NCBI GenBank assembly: GCA_023374025.1
Contig: SIJG01000013.1
Coordinates: 650,846 to 714,845 of the forward strand
DNA: 64,000 nucleotides
From: Heterodera schachtii
Lineage: Eukaryota; Nematoda; Chromadorea; Rhabditida; Heteroderidae
Direction: 5' to 3'
In this document: in pieces, positions 50,618 through 60,316 of the stretch
How positions within the stretch are numbered: position 1 is the first letter of the stretch
Layout of the letters: every line of letters starts with the position of its first letter
Program-made: the position numbers and the translations under genes
The notes under the pieces: model-generated
What the model was told of the DNA's origin: nothing
Database searches by the model: none
Seen by the model: only the letters and a program-made list of their open reading frames with translations

Positions 50618-50869
50618 TATTTTTGTTATGCCCTTAAATGCACGCAACCTATATATATTTTCACCTTTTTCACCATTTCTCGAATATTTCACCTTTGTTC
50701 TTTTACCATTTCACCTATTTTCACCTGTTTTCACCTAAACATTCATCACATATCCCGCTCGAAAACATGGCACTATATGCGTTTTCACCTAAATTTTTCA
50801 CCTTGTAGTTTCGATATTTCACATATTTCACCATTTTAGCTCAGGATTTTAGTGCTAGCTTTTCGGCTT

Positions 50870-50996
50870 TTAGTCTATTTTCACAATTTCCATCTCTGGG
50901 TCTAATGTGTAAATACACTCCATCCACTCACTATGTATAGCTCCTAAAATTCGCCTTAAACATTCTTCTGACAATTCATCATACTCAAACTCTTCT
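50870..50996 (-). CDS. Exon-like coding cassette, right arm
   Basis: Mirror of 48776-48902: acceptor-like AACAG, then 42 codons to TAA at 50870-50872. It has one visible amino-acid difference from the left copy near the C-terminus (V for G). Confidence 0.35.
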
Positions 50997-51053
50997 CTGT
51001 TAATTTTTACTTATAGAAATGAATCGAATTAGTCTATTAATTATAACTAAATC

Positions 51054-51190
51054 AAAAAATTTTAAAGCCGCGCCAGAGAATTAGATCAAACCCGGGTGCC
51101 ACTTTCCCCTGGAACGTTGGATTTTTTATAAAAATATTACGGCTAACAGGAGTGGGCCTTCACTTTAGGCCGTTCCACCCCCGCTAGTCC
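51054..51190 (-). ncRNA. Candidate structured small RNA, right arm
   Basis: Mirror of 48582-48718. The hairpin, B-box-like motif and oligo-T are kept, with a single visible base change near the B-box (GATCTAATTC instead of GATCGAATTC). Confidence 0.35.
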
Positions 51191-51249
51191 TAATATCACT
51201 TTAATTTTTATTCAACTTTATTTAACAAAAAAATACAATAAAATACAAA

Positions 51250-54200
51250 TTAACAAAATCCAAATGGCATCACATTCAATTCTTCATCGATGATCCCCTT
51301 CTGGCAGACCGGCTTGTACATTTTGTGCTTTTCCCTCGTTACCACTTTCGAATCCCGCGTTGGCCTAAATATTGGTATTAATTTAGGGAATATTTTTTAA
51401 AAACTCACCCAAAATCATTCTTGTAGACAAAGAAAGCCGGGTCCACCTCCCCTTTTCCATAATTAAGAACCATCTCCCTGAATGTGTCGTAATGTAAAGT
51501 CTTCTTATTATCCACATCGAACGTAATCCCTCTAATCTTCATAACGTATTCAATCTCCCCCGTCTGTTTGTTTCTCATCTTCAAGGCATACTGCTTCGCC
51601 CCTCCACAGCAATATTCTTCAATCTCATAGCCACCGTATTCCTCGCTCATTTCTCCCAAATATTTCCCCGTCGTGATCGGCTCCACATCACGATCGTGCC
51701 TAACAAAAATACTGTCCGTGTCCGTGTACAAAATCTCCCCGCCATGGCTCTCCGCTTCTCTCATGAATTCCAATAATTTTAACCTCGCCATACTCGTCGT
51801 CCTGGAAAAATTAGTTTATATACAAATTTATAACCTTTTTTGAACTCACCATAAACTAATGACTATGTTGCTCGACTTGTGCTCCATCACAAAGTCCTCC
51901 TTGTCCCTGTATATCAATCTAATCGCCTCTTCCGAATATTCAACAATATCACATAATTCAATTTTATGATCACACGCAATTTTATAAAACTCCGACGCCC
52001 TATCAATCACCGCATTCTTGTTCAAACAATTTCTCATCGAAAACTTTCCCTAAAATAATAGGTTATAATTCTATCACAAAACCTTAAATCTTACCCATAA
52101 GCTATTTAGCATCAACTTGCTTATGTACCGCAATCCCGGATTCTTCTTCACTTTAGCCAATTCAATGTCGATTCCATATTTTTCCTTATACTCTTCTCTC
52201 CACATATCCTTCTGCTCCTCCGTCTCAACTCCCTTCGGAAAACCGCTTGCCTCCTCCTTCAGCTTCAAAAATAATCGCACGTATCCCTTGAATAAATCAT
52301 CCGCCTCCTCTTCGTAGTGCCACGCTCTATAAAATCTATCCACAGTATAACCGCATTCCAACGCCTTTGCCTGAAAATGTCAATTTTTCTTAAAATTTTC
52401 CCACCATAGGTTCTTACCAATTCAACGCTGGTATATGTCGCCACGTATCTCCGCTGTGCCTCATCATGGGGGCAATTGTAATCACATCTCGTAGTTTCCG
52501 TCTTAAATGTTGACGCACATCTCCAACACAACGGGAATAATAATCTCTCATCACACTTCAACTGCAGAACCGGAATCCGCAACCCTCGCGGCGGGTTGAC
52601 CCTCACTTTATACAATCCATTAAACTTCAAATCCTCCGGTCTCGTCCAATTTACATTAATCTCATCGCTCTTCGGTATAATAATCTCCGGCAAACCAATC
52701 GGGTAAGCTGTACCGTAATTCACTGACGGGTACAGACTCACAATGTCGTAAACACTAATCTTTTTCTTTTCATCCGATTTAGCAAACAATTTCATCGGTC
52801 CGGTCCTCCCTCCCGCATAAGCCATCCGCGGATCAATCGGCCCCTTCTCATTCCCTCTGTCGTCGAAGAAGACCCGCATTTCTTCATCCTTTTTCAATTC
52901 CTTCTCAATTTGACAACCCTAAAAACTGGAGATAAAAATTTCTATCAAATGAATTAAACATACCCAAACTTCTTCGACCTCCAAACTTTTCCGCAATTCC
53001 GACAATCTCTCCTGAGTCTCATCGTTCAATTCCTGGGCCGTTCTTCCTCCAATCAGTTCCGCTGCCGAGTCATAACAATTCAAACATCCGTGTATATAGC
53101 ATCCCATAACTTCAATGCATTTGTCCGTAGCTCCCTCATTTGAAATAAATCCATCCAATTTATATTTTCCAACTTTGACTTCCCGTCCGTTCCCCGCATG
53201 CCGTATCTCAATTCCATCCCGCTTGCTTCTCCACTCCAAATACTTAATGGCCATCACGCTGGCTCGGTCACATCGTTCATATCCCTTCTCCGGCACAATC
53301 GATAACTGCTCCGTCAACAAAAACATTGCTTTAAAAATATTCATCGCGACTCCTGCATTCGTACAACTCCTCGGCAACGGGTCAAATCCCTTCGTAATGT
53401 CATTAATCAATATCCTCCTAAACTCAATAATCGATAACAGCAATATCTCCGTGTCGTTTCTGCAATAATTTTTCAATTCGTCATCCAAATAAAAGGGCGT
53501 CTCCTTATTTTCGTTATACCTGAAAGAAAATTTAATTCAAATTTAATTCATATTTTCTTACCATTTTTCGAATTTTGCAAATTTTTCCTTATTCATCGAT
53601 CCCGGCGAATAGTCCTCCATTGGTGGCAGATGTTCTAATCGTATTCCATAATGTTCTTTCTTGTTGTAATAATACGGGAAAAACGGCTTGTCCTCACATT
53701 CCAAATTAAATGTCGCCTTCAGCGACTCAAGCTTCACCGGCATCAATAAACACGAGTCTCTCCATATCAGCATTGAATGTTTCTTCGAATTTTTCACTTT
53801 GAATTCATAAATTTTTAGTCCATTGATGAGCGGTATCGGGTTCTTCCCGGTACGGCAAAGATAATTAAACACAAAATGTCCTAAAATTTTCCCGATTAAA
53901 AATAAAAGTTTGAATCTTGAAATTACCGTCAAACCGCCCGGCGTTATGCGCAAATATATACGTATCATAATTGGTAAAAGCCGTTAAAATCCATTCCACA
54001 AAATCCTTCGTCGGTTCATGCCCCTCCGCTTCGCTCCAATCTTTGGTCCTCTCCTCCCCACAAATTTTGCAATTCGCCCTATTTTTGTCGTCACAGCATT
54101 CCGTGCACGTCACTCTCACCGAAATATAATTAATCACATGCTCCTTCTGGTCCCCCTTGTAAATTGTATCCTGCGATGTCTCCGAATCCTGTAAATCAAG

Positions 54201-56020
54201 ACCTATTTTGTTGATTTTGTTTGTAAAACATACCCAAACGACAATTCGGTAAACATCTTTGTCCTCTTTCTCCTCTATCGGCATAATGTAACACCCCCGT
54301 TTGGGGTCGTGACTTACACTACAAAGTTGGCAATAGGTCTCTCCGCATTCATGTTCCTTCTTCGGGTTAAACTGATAAGTCTTGTCACAAATTAAGCAGC
54401 GCTTCCATAAGTTGCAAGTCTGGTGTCCCTGATGATAATTGTAGCATTCCCAATTGTAAAAATAACGGTGGCACTTCGGACACTCAATTTTAATTCCACT
54501 CTCCTTTTGGCACGGCACTCCTCCCACTCGGTTACAATAATAACATCTTGCCCGGCATTCCATCGCATGCTTAACATCCTTGTCGTAAAAACATTCGCAA
54601 TCAATGCAGAATTTCCTCCCCCGATTAAAAAAGCAGACGAAATTCTTCAGACCATCCCAATGACCATTCTCCAAGAATAACGGCACGACATTTTCACGAC
54701 CCATAGGGGCCTTCCACAAAACACGGATCGACTTCCGCGGATCCGCAGACTTCTCAAATGCAACAACCCTGTATTTAGCGGGGTAAATCTCATCCTGAAA
54801 AATTAATTATTTTGGTATTTTTCCATTAATTTTTTAACCTACCCAATAATTTTGAACAGTTGGCAATTGCTCCACACCATAACTAATTTCATTTCCATCA
54901 ATCCCACAATTACTTAAAAGCTCAATAGCTGCGTCCCTCTGTCTCGCAATATTGTTCATAAATCGATTAAAAATGTTTCGGTGCACTTCCAAATAAAATT
55001 TAGACGCCACGAGCGCGTAAAACAGGCAAAATTTATCAGTATTTGTAATCCTAAAATTTATTTTTTAGATTTATTTTTCGGTTTTTTGTGTTGCTTTGTT
55101 TAATTAAAAATAATTTTTTTTTACTTTCTTTATAATTTAACTTATTTTTTTTTTTGGTTCATTACATTATTTTAAATTTATTTAATTTATTTACTTTTTG
55201 ATTTTTTGATTTTTTAAAATTTATTTTCTATATATATTTTTTTGAATTTTTTAAATTTATTATTTTTTTTTTACTTTCTTTATTATTTTATTTTATTTTT
55301 TTCATTAAAATTTTAAAGTAATTATTTTTGATTTTTTTTATTTCAATTTTTTCTATTTTAATTTTAATTTATTAAAAATACTTACCCTATCCGCTGGTGT
55401 TCCTTGAATCCAAAGTCAAATTTGTGGACATTCTTCGGCCCCTCTCCACTGGGCATGGTCACGCAAGTAATTTTCATCGTAATTGGTTCAGATAATAAAA
55501 GCATTTTCTTATTCTCCTCTCCATCCCCACTCTGCCCCAGCTTATTAATCTCCTCCATGATAACATCCGCATTATTCTGTGGGTACGCCCGATACGGCAC
55601 CCACACCGGGAAAGCAAGCCCGGCGCCCGTAATTGCAACACCAAACATCCGCACTTTTCGCTTCATTTTTTCTTCCGTAGTCTTTAAAGCCACCTTTATC
55701 ATGTTGTCGATCGCATCCTTCATCGCTTCATCAGGGCGTCCCACGTCCGGGTTGACACGAAATTCAGTAATATTTTTCGTAAATCCAAATTTTTCGCAAG
55801 TAATCGTTTGATAATCCATTAATTTATAATTTTCCATCTCTTCAGCAAAATTGTTCCTGAAAAAATTTGATTTAAAATCGATTATGATTGTCTTATAAAT
55901 ATATTTAAATTGGTTTAATAATTTATTTTTATTAAAAATCACTTACCCGATTGATCGGAAATCCCACTTTTTGGCCATTGGCACGGCGGGTTGGAAGGAG
56001 TTCTCGCGTTTAAAAGACAT
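51250..56020 (-). CDS. pPolB: Protein-primed family-B DNA polymerase, right arm, 12 exons
   Basis: Exons in transcript order: 55947-56020, 55386-55856, 54843-55050, 54234-54794, 53927-54188, 53562-53880, 52964-53519, 52418-52918, 52095-52370, 51850-52049, 51409-51801, 51250-51364. Every exon has exactly the length of its left-arm counterpart, and all splice sites are kept. Intron 1 differs by 1 nt and intron 2 by 38 nt. All exo, pol, zinc and KxY motifs are intact. I count about 13 amino-acid differences between the arms. About seven fall in one short stretch of exon 7 (about 53110-53225) where silent changes are also dense, suggesting a conversion tract from another family member. Two intact copies converge on the palindrome centre. 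Confidence 0.9.
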
Positions 56021-56734
56021 TTTAAAAAGAAAAAACGAAATTGAAGCAGAAGAATTAAAGAGTGCAGAGAGATTTGGAAAGAAAAAAAGACGTAGGTAAA
56101 TAGTAATAGATTAGAATAAATTTAAAGAAAAATAGAGCAGAGCGAATTAAAATTAGAGCGCAAAGAGAGTTTAATGAAATCCAACTATTTAGTTGAATGA
56201 TCTGTGGTTTGGGCCGGGTGTACGAAATGGGTAAAAAGGGGAGGGTCTAGTCACGTGACTGTCTGGGTCTGACTTAATTTTGAGGGCAATCAATCATTTC
56301 GGTAGACAACTGTCACATTTTATTCCAAAAACTGTGCAAAAATCGTCTGGATATTCCATATTTCGAAAGTCATCAATCATTTTTTGTGACAGGTTTGCAA
56401 AATTAGGAGGCATATTGCGAAATAGTCGGACCAAAAAACTAAAAATAATGGAGAAACTTAAATAAGAAACCAATCAATCACATTTTATTGACAGTTGACC
56501 TAATTAAGGGCCATATTGCGAAATAATTGGAACAAAAAGTCACTTGCAGATTGCGAAATAATGGAAGAGAAATAAAAAATGCATCAATCAATTTTTGTTG
56601 ACAGCTGACCTACTTTTGAAAAGGTTTTTCATCCTGTTTTATTTATTCATTTTCATTTCAATTTAATTTAATAATTAATTTTATTATCCAATTCATTAAT
56701 TCATTTAATTTACTGCCATTATCAATTAATTCAC

Positions 56735-57352
56735 ACTTCTTCCAAATTCCATTATCGATTAATTTGCGCGGCGCCGACATCGCGTCGCAACGGGGAAGGA
56801 AATGCAAAACAAAAACGCACGGTTTTGGCAAATTTTCAAAATGAGTTTTAATTTCGGAAAAAGCATCATAAAAATTCAGGATTTGAGAAAATAAAACCGC
56901 CCTAAAAGGTTTGGAAAAAAAGATTTAAATTTGCAAAATAAAAATTGAATTTCCTCCACCTGTCACTCTGGTGACAGGTGGATGATTGAAGACCTTTCGC
57001 GGCGCTTCGCGGCGCGGAGAGGGATCGGCAAAAAAAAAAAAAAGCCGCAACAATTTGGGGAAATCGGATTTGGTTGGGCGGCAACACTTCATTGGGATCC
57101 AATAGGTTTTGGATCTTGGCGGCAGACTTCAAAGAATCCCATAGGCTCAGGATTGAACGGCAACTTCAAACGGTTGCGCCCCTCCCATAGGTTGGATAAA
57201 GCCCGCGGCGGTAACTTCAAAGGGTGCACCCCTCAAATAAGTTCGATAAAACCCGCGGCGGTAACTTCAAAGGGTTGCACCCCTCCCATAGGCACGGGTT
57301 TGTGCGGTAAACACCCGTGCGCAACCGTGCGCTTTCGGGGTCTTATACTACT
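56735..57352 (-). repeat. Right outer terminal repeat region of the palindromic element
   Basis: Mirror of 42462-43090, ending ...GGTCTTATACTACT. A poly-A expansion at about 57030-57042 distinguishes it from the left copy. The hairpins and tandem units are conserved. Confidence 0.8.
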
Positions 57353-57358
57353 CATATT

Positions 57359-57649
57359 TTATTACTTAATTTACGGTTTTTATCACATAAAAATTCCAGC
57401 TCTTTAATTATAAAAAAAAATTTAAAATTATTAATATAAAATTAACAAATAGTTAATATCTTAAACTTAAATAGGCAATGGTGCAGTTTTGTGGTTTCTG
57501 CGTAAAATAAATTTAAAAATTTAAGAAGTATTTTTTCTAGGATAGAAAAATGCGCTGATTACGAATCTGAGCTCGGATTTTGCAAAATCATTGATTTTGT
57601 CTATGATACTACAATAGGCACCTATCTTTTTTTTTTTCTGGTAGCCTAC
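57359..57649. other. AT-rich spacer between the two Maverick-type elements
   Basis: About 290 bp of host-like DNA with no gene. The second element probably begins at about 57650 (AGTACCCTTTTGGGG). Confidence 0.5.
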
Positions 57650-58230
57650 AGTACCCTTTTGGGGGGCGTGCGCGGGGGGGGACGCGGGCGGTCGTCGTGT
57701 CGTTGTCGTTGTCGCGGGGGGGGGGACGCGGGCGGCGGCGCTAGTTGACGTCGTCGTTGGGGCGTACGCTTGGGTGTGAGCGTACGCGTCCGAGGCGTAC
57801 GCATTGAGCCTTTTGGGGGAGGGGGGGGGCGTGCGCCGGGGTGGGGGGGGGGCGACGACGGTTGGTGATGGGGGGCGTGCGCCCTGTCGAAGCGCTGGTG
57901 GTGCGGGGCGTATGGTTGCTGAGGGTGTGAGCGTACGCGTCCGAGGCGTACGCATGGGCCCTTGAGGAGGGGAGGGGGAGGCAAGGCGTGCGCCGAGAGG
58001 GGAAGCCGGGAGGGGGGGGGGGGGGGCGTGCGCCCAGGTATGGAAGCGAGCGGTCGTCAGTTGGAGGAGGGGGTTCGCTCGACGGTTGGATTCCGTAGCT
58101 TAACGTATCCTTTGGGAGGCGCGCGCCTGGGGTGGGGAGAGGGCGGGAGGAGTGGGCGTACGCGTCTGAGCCCTAAGCCGCACGCATTGGCCCATGAGAA
58201 AGTAACAAAAAAATACATTGACGACCGCGT
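57650..58230. repeat. G-rich terminal/subterminal repeat of the second Maverick
   Basis: Long G runs alternate with GGCGTGCGC and with GAGCGTACGCGTCCGAGG / CGTACGCAT blocks. The latter occur at about 57777-57805, 57928-57956 and, diverged, 58153-58190, implying a repeat unit of roughly 150 bp. Proline/arginine-rich open frames across it are artefacts. The corresponding right terminal repeat is outside the window. Confidence 0.65.
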
Positions 58231-58319
58231 GCGACAAAACACGAGACTCATTTCGCTTTAATTCACTTGCGTGACGGTGCAAGTTCAAATGAGTCAGGGG
58301 CTTTGCCAAAGGCGGTCGA

Positions 58320-58385
58320 GCCTTCACTGTGTGCGGTGTCGAACCGTCAGCGTCCGAATGCTTCACCACTCGGCCAAACGGGCAC
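58320..58385 (-). pseudogene. tRNA-like sequence with canonical A-box, short anticodon region
   Basis: The minus strand reads GTGCCCG, then TGGCCGAGTGG (a perfect Leu/Ser-type A-box), and GGTTCGACACC (B-box-like) 20 nt after the A-box. That spacing is about 12 nt too short for a normal tRNA, and no matching acceptor 3' strand follows. It is probably a truncated tRNA copy or an internal pol III promoter near the element's end. Confidence 0.35.
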
Positions 58386-58393
58386 CGGGGAAA

Positions 58394-58828
58394 TTAAACG
58401 AATTGTGGCAATTTGTGAGGAGGGTAAAGTGACGCGACTCTTATGCCGTTGAGGTGGTGCTCGAATTCGTTGTGCGCTGCGCTGTTATTGCTGCTGCCGC
58501 TGCCGCCATGGTCGCTGTTACCGGCGCTCGGCACCCCAACAGATGCTAGGCGCGGACCATCAATGCTATATGGGGGGTGGTGAGCCAAATCCAAACCAGG
58601 CTGTTGAAGGCGTAGCCAGCGTACGGCGGTGAAGAAGCAGAAGAGAAAAATGGGTACAACAACGGTGTAGTGGAGGGCAAGGATCAGCGCTTGGGCGGCA
58701 CGTTGTAACGTGTCGCTGTCGGGCCATGCGTACGCGTCGGGCTGATACACGGTTAGAAATGCTGCATCGGCCGTCTGAATTCCACCGTGGGAGTCGTCAG
58801 CGACCGGTGGTGTTCCGTTGCCGATCAT
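58394..58828 (-). CDS. Single-pass membrane protein of unknown function (Maverick)
   Basis: 144 aa from ATG at 58828. A hydrophobic segment at about residues 47-69 (including VVVPIFLFCFF) is followed by RWLRL, predicting one membrane span with a basic residue cluster after it. The C-terminal half is Ser/Asn/His/Gly-rich and probably disordered. No family is recognised. It is the last gene before the terminal repeat, ~88 bp downstream of the major capsid stop, and is preceded by a GCATAAAAG motif. Small membrane proteins accompany capsid genes in several Mavericks and could act in virion membrane or entry steps, but nothing in the sequence proves that. Confidence 0.6.
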   Translation of the reverse strand: MIGNGTPPVADDSHGGIQTADAAFLTVYQPDAYAWPDSDTLQRAAQALILALHYTVVVPIFLFCFFTAVRWLRLQQPGLDLAHHPPYSIDGPRLASVGVPSAGNSDHGGSGSSNNSAAHNEFEHHLNGIRVASLYPPHKLPQFV

Positions 58829-58912
58829 TTATGTTTTTTGGAGGGAGCGGTTTGGTATGCTAATTTAGTCTCTCCAAATGAAAAAGTGATGCTAAGGAGT
58901 CTATTTTTCCAT

Positions 58913-58921
58913 CTTTTATGC
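58913..58921 (-). promoter_or_regulatory. TATA-like motif before the membrane-protein gene
   Basis: The minus strand GCATAAAAG contains the TAA stop of the major capsid gene (58916-58918). It lies about 85 nt upstream of the ATG at 58828. Confidence 0.4.
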
Positions 58922-60301
58922 AATTTTAGAATCGGTCACAATATGACGGTTGTAATCAATCATGATTAGTTGATCGAATTCGCCAAGACAGATCATTTCA
59001 ACGCCGCCCTGCGGTATCTCTCTGTTGAACTGAAGGCGTACACTGGTGGTGCCCGAGCGGAGCAGTTCAAAGCCACAGCTGTCGTCCAGCGTCGAGGTCA
59101 TCGGTACGACAAAGAAGGTCCATCCGTCTCGGAACTGCTCCAGCGTGATGTCCATGGAGCGTTCCGAGTTTGCCATGCCCAGCGCCTCGTACATGTCGAC
59201 AAACGGGCGTATGTAGGCGGCTCCGACAAAGTTCATGCGGTGGGGGATGGCGGGATACGTGTTGCCACCAGCGTGCACACTGATTGCACGTAGGTCGTAT
59301 GGACGGAAGTTGAACGGTGTGTGGGCGTAGGCGCCGTTGAAGGCCCGGTTCGCCACAAGCGCGATGGTGAGTCGGCGTGGGATGGCAGCCGAGAATATGT
59401 TGTGGTCCATTTCCGTGCGGCCAGCGGTCAGAAAGCAGGACTTGACCTCGGTGCGCCGTACAGCATAAGTGGCCGGCTGTTTTTCGAGTGTCTTGTAGAT
59501 GGAGATGTTGAGCGACGGCTGCACCTCGATGACCTTCACGTACAGTTTGATGTCGTGCACTCGGAGTGCGTACGAAGTGCCGGCAGCCCCGGCGCCCAGA
59601 CTGTGGACCAGGAATGCGTCCTTGGAACGGTAGATGGTGAACAGGACGTCCATGTTGTTGAGCAGGTACAGCTCTTGGTTGCCCAAGTCAAAGTCGAGGC
59701 GCGACAGAAACTCCGCCTTACAACCGCCCGAGAAGCGTGCACAGCGTCTCTTGAAGCCGTCATCGTTGGCGTCATCGTGTGTTCGGCTTACGTAGTAGCC
59801 GTTGGAAGCCATGAAATGGCTCTTCGCATTTGCGGGAAACGACAGCTCGTTGGAGATGTACGCTTTGAACGGGTACAGTGTCCCGCTGTCGTACAGCTCA
59901 GTGTTTTGGACTTCAACCTGAATACAAGTGTGTGTGTGTGTGTGTATGTTAGGGCTTCTGTTGTAGCCCACCTTTAGTTGTTGTACAAACGTTTGTCCGA
60001 TGCTTTGGCACACGCCGACATCCTTGTCCACCACACTGTCAATGGGCTCCATGACGCCTTGCGCATTTGCCTTTTCAATGGACAGTTCGAGGTACAAGTA
60101 CACACGGGACAGGTCGGCCCACAGGCTATCATTGTACATGCGGAATAGGTACGGTCCCTCTTGGCTGATCGTTGACAATGGGAGGAGTTCGCGAAAAAAG
60201 GAGCGCGCCACCGACACGTTGGTGGGTGGTACCGCAAAAATGTTGAGCGCGCTGTTGAACGCTAACGCACTCTGCTGACTGATGCGCTTTGCACAAGTCA
60301 T
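58916..60301 (-). CDS. MCP: Major capsid protein, double jelly-roll type, with a probable 54-nt intron
   Basis: The open frame is 461 codons from ATG at 60301 to TAA. The product resembles the Polinton major capsid family often annotated in invertebrates as F54H12.2-like: an N-terminal beta-rich half with LYPFKAYI, a central FNGAYAHTPFNFRPYDL segment, and a C-terminal EFDQLIMIDYNR ending. It forms the icosahedral shell. The stretch 59918-59971 starts GT, ends CAG and encodes a CA-microsatellite (repeated His-Thr) in frame. Removing it gives about 443 aa and restores the smooth strand leading to the AYI motif, so I regard it as a spliced intron or a recent in-frame insertion. The pVI-like gene ends only 15 bp upstream. 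Confidence 0.85.
   Translation of the reverse strand: MTCAKRISQQSALAFNSALNIFAVPPTNVSVARSFFRELLPLSTISQEGPYLFRMYNDSLWADLSRVYLYLELSIEKANAQGVMEPIDSVVDKDVGVCQSIGQTFVQQLKVGYNRSPNIHTHTHTCIQVEVQNTELYDSGTLYPFKAYISNELSFPANAKSHFMASNGYYVSRTHDDANDDGFKRRCARFSGGCKAEFLSRLDFDLGNQELYLLNNMDVLFTIYRSKDAFLVHSLGAGAAGTSYALRVHDIKLYVKVIEVQPSLNISIYKTLEKQPATYAVRRTEVKSCFLTAGRTEMDHNIFSAAIPRRLTIALVANRAFNGAYAHTPFNFRPYDLRAISVHAGGNTYPAIPHRMNFVGAAYIRPFVDMYEALGMANSERSMDITLEQFRDGWTFFVVPMTSTLDDSCGFELLRSGTTSVRLQFNREIPQGGVEMICLGEFDQLIMIDYNRHIVTDSKIA
59918..59971 (-). other. Probable 54-nt intron with (CA)n in the major capsid gene
   Basis: The minus strand has GTGGGC at the 5' end, an ACACAC run, and TTGTATTCAG at the 3' end. The length is a multiple of three, so the frame survives with or without splicing. 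Confidence 0.55.
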
Positions 60302-60316
60302 TATGTTTTGTGGCTC

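Larger units (their letters stand above)
42462..57352. mobile_element. Palindromic Maverick/Polinton-type element, 14.9 kb, polymerase-only, apparently an inverted dimer
   Basis: The element runs from 5'-AGTAGTATAAGACCCCG to its exact inverse and is flanked by a perfect 6-bp duplication CATATT (42456-42461 and 57353-57358). Six-bp target duplications, long inverted repeats and 5'-AG ends are the published hallmarks of Mavericks/Polintons. Unlike known members it is a palindrome throughout: each ~7.4-kb arm carries the same genes pointing to the centre (about 49,907). The arms are nearly identical apart from small indels and one diverged patch in the polymerase gene. No integrase, ATPase, protease or capsid gene is present. 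GC content is intermediate between the AT-rich host and the GC-rich neighbour. It is probably mobilised in trans. Confidence 0.9.

Noticed and set aside
57521..58369. Proline/arginine-rich open frames over the G-rich region
   Set aside because: Translations of poly-G and GCGTGCGC repeats; no coding signature.
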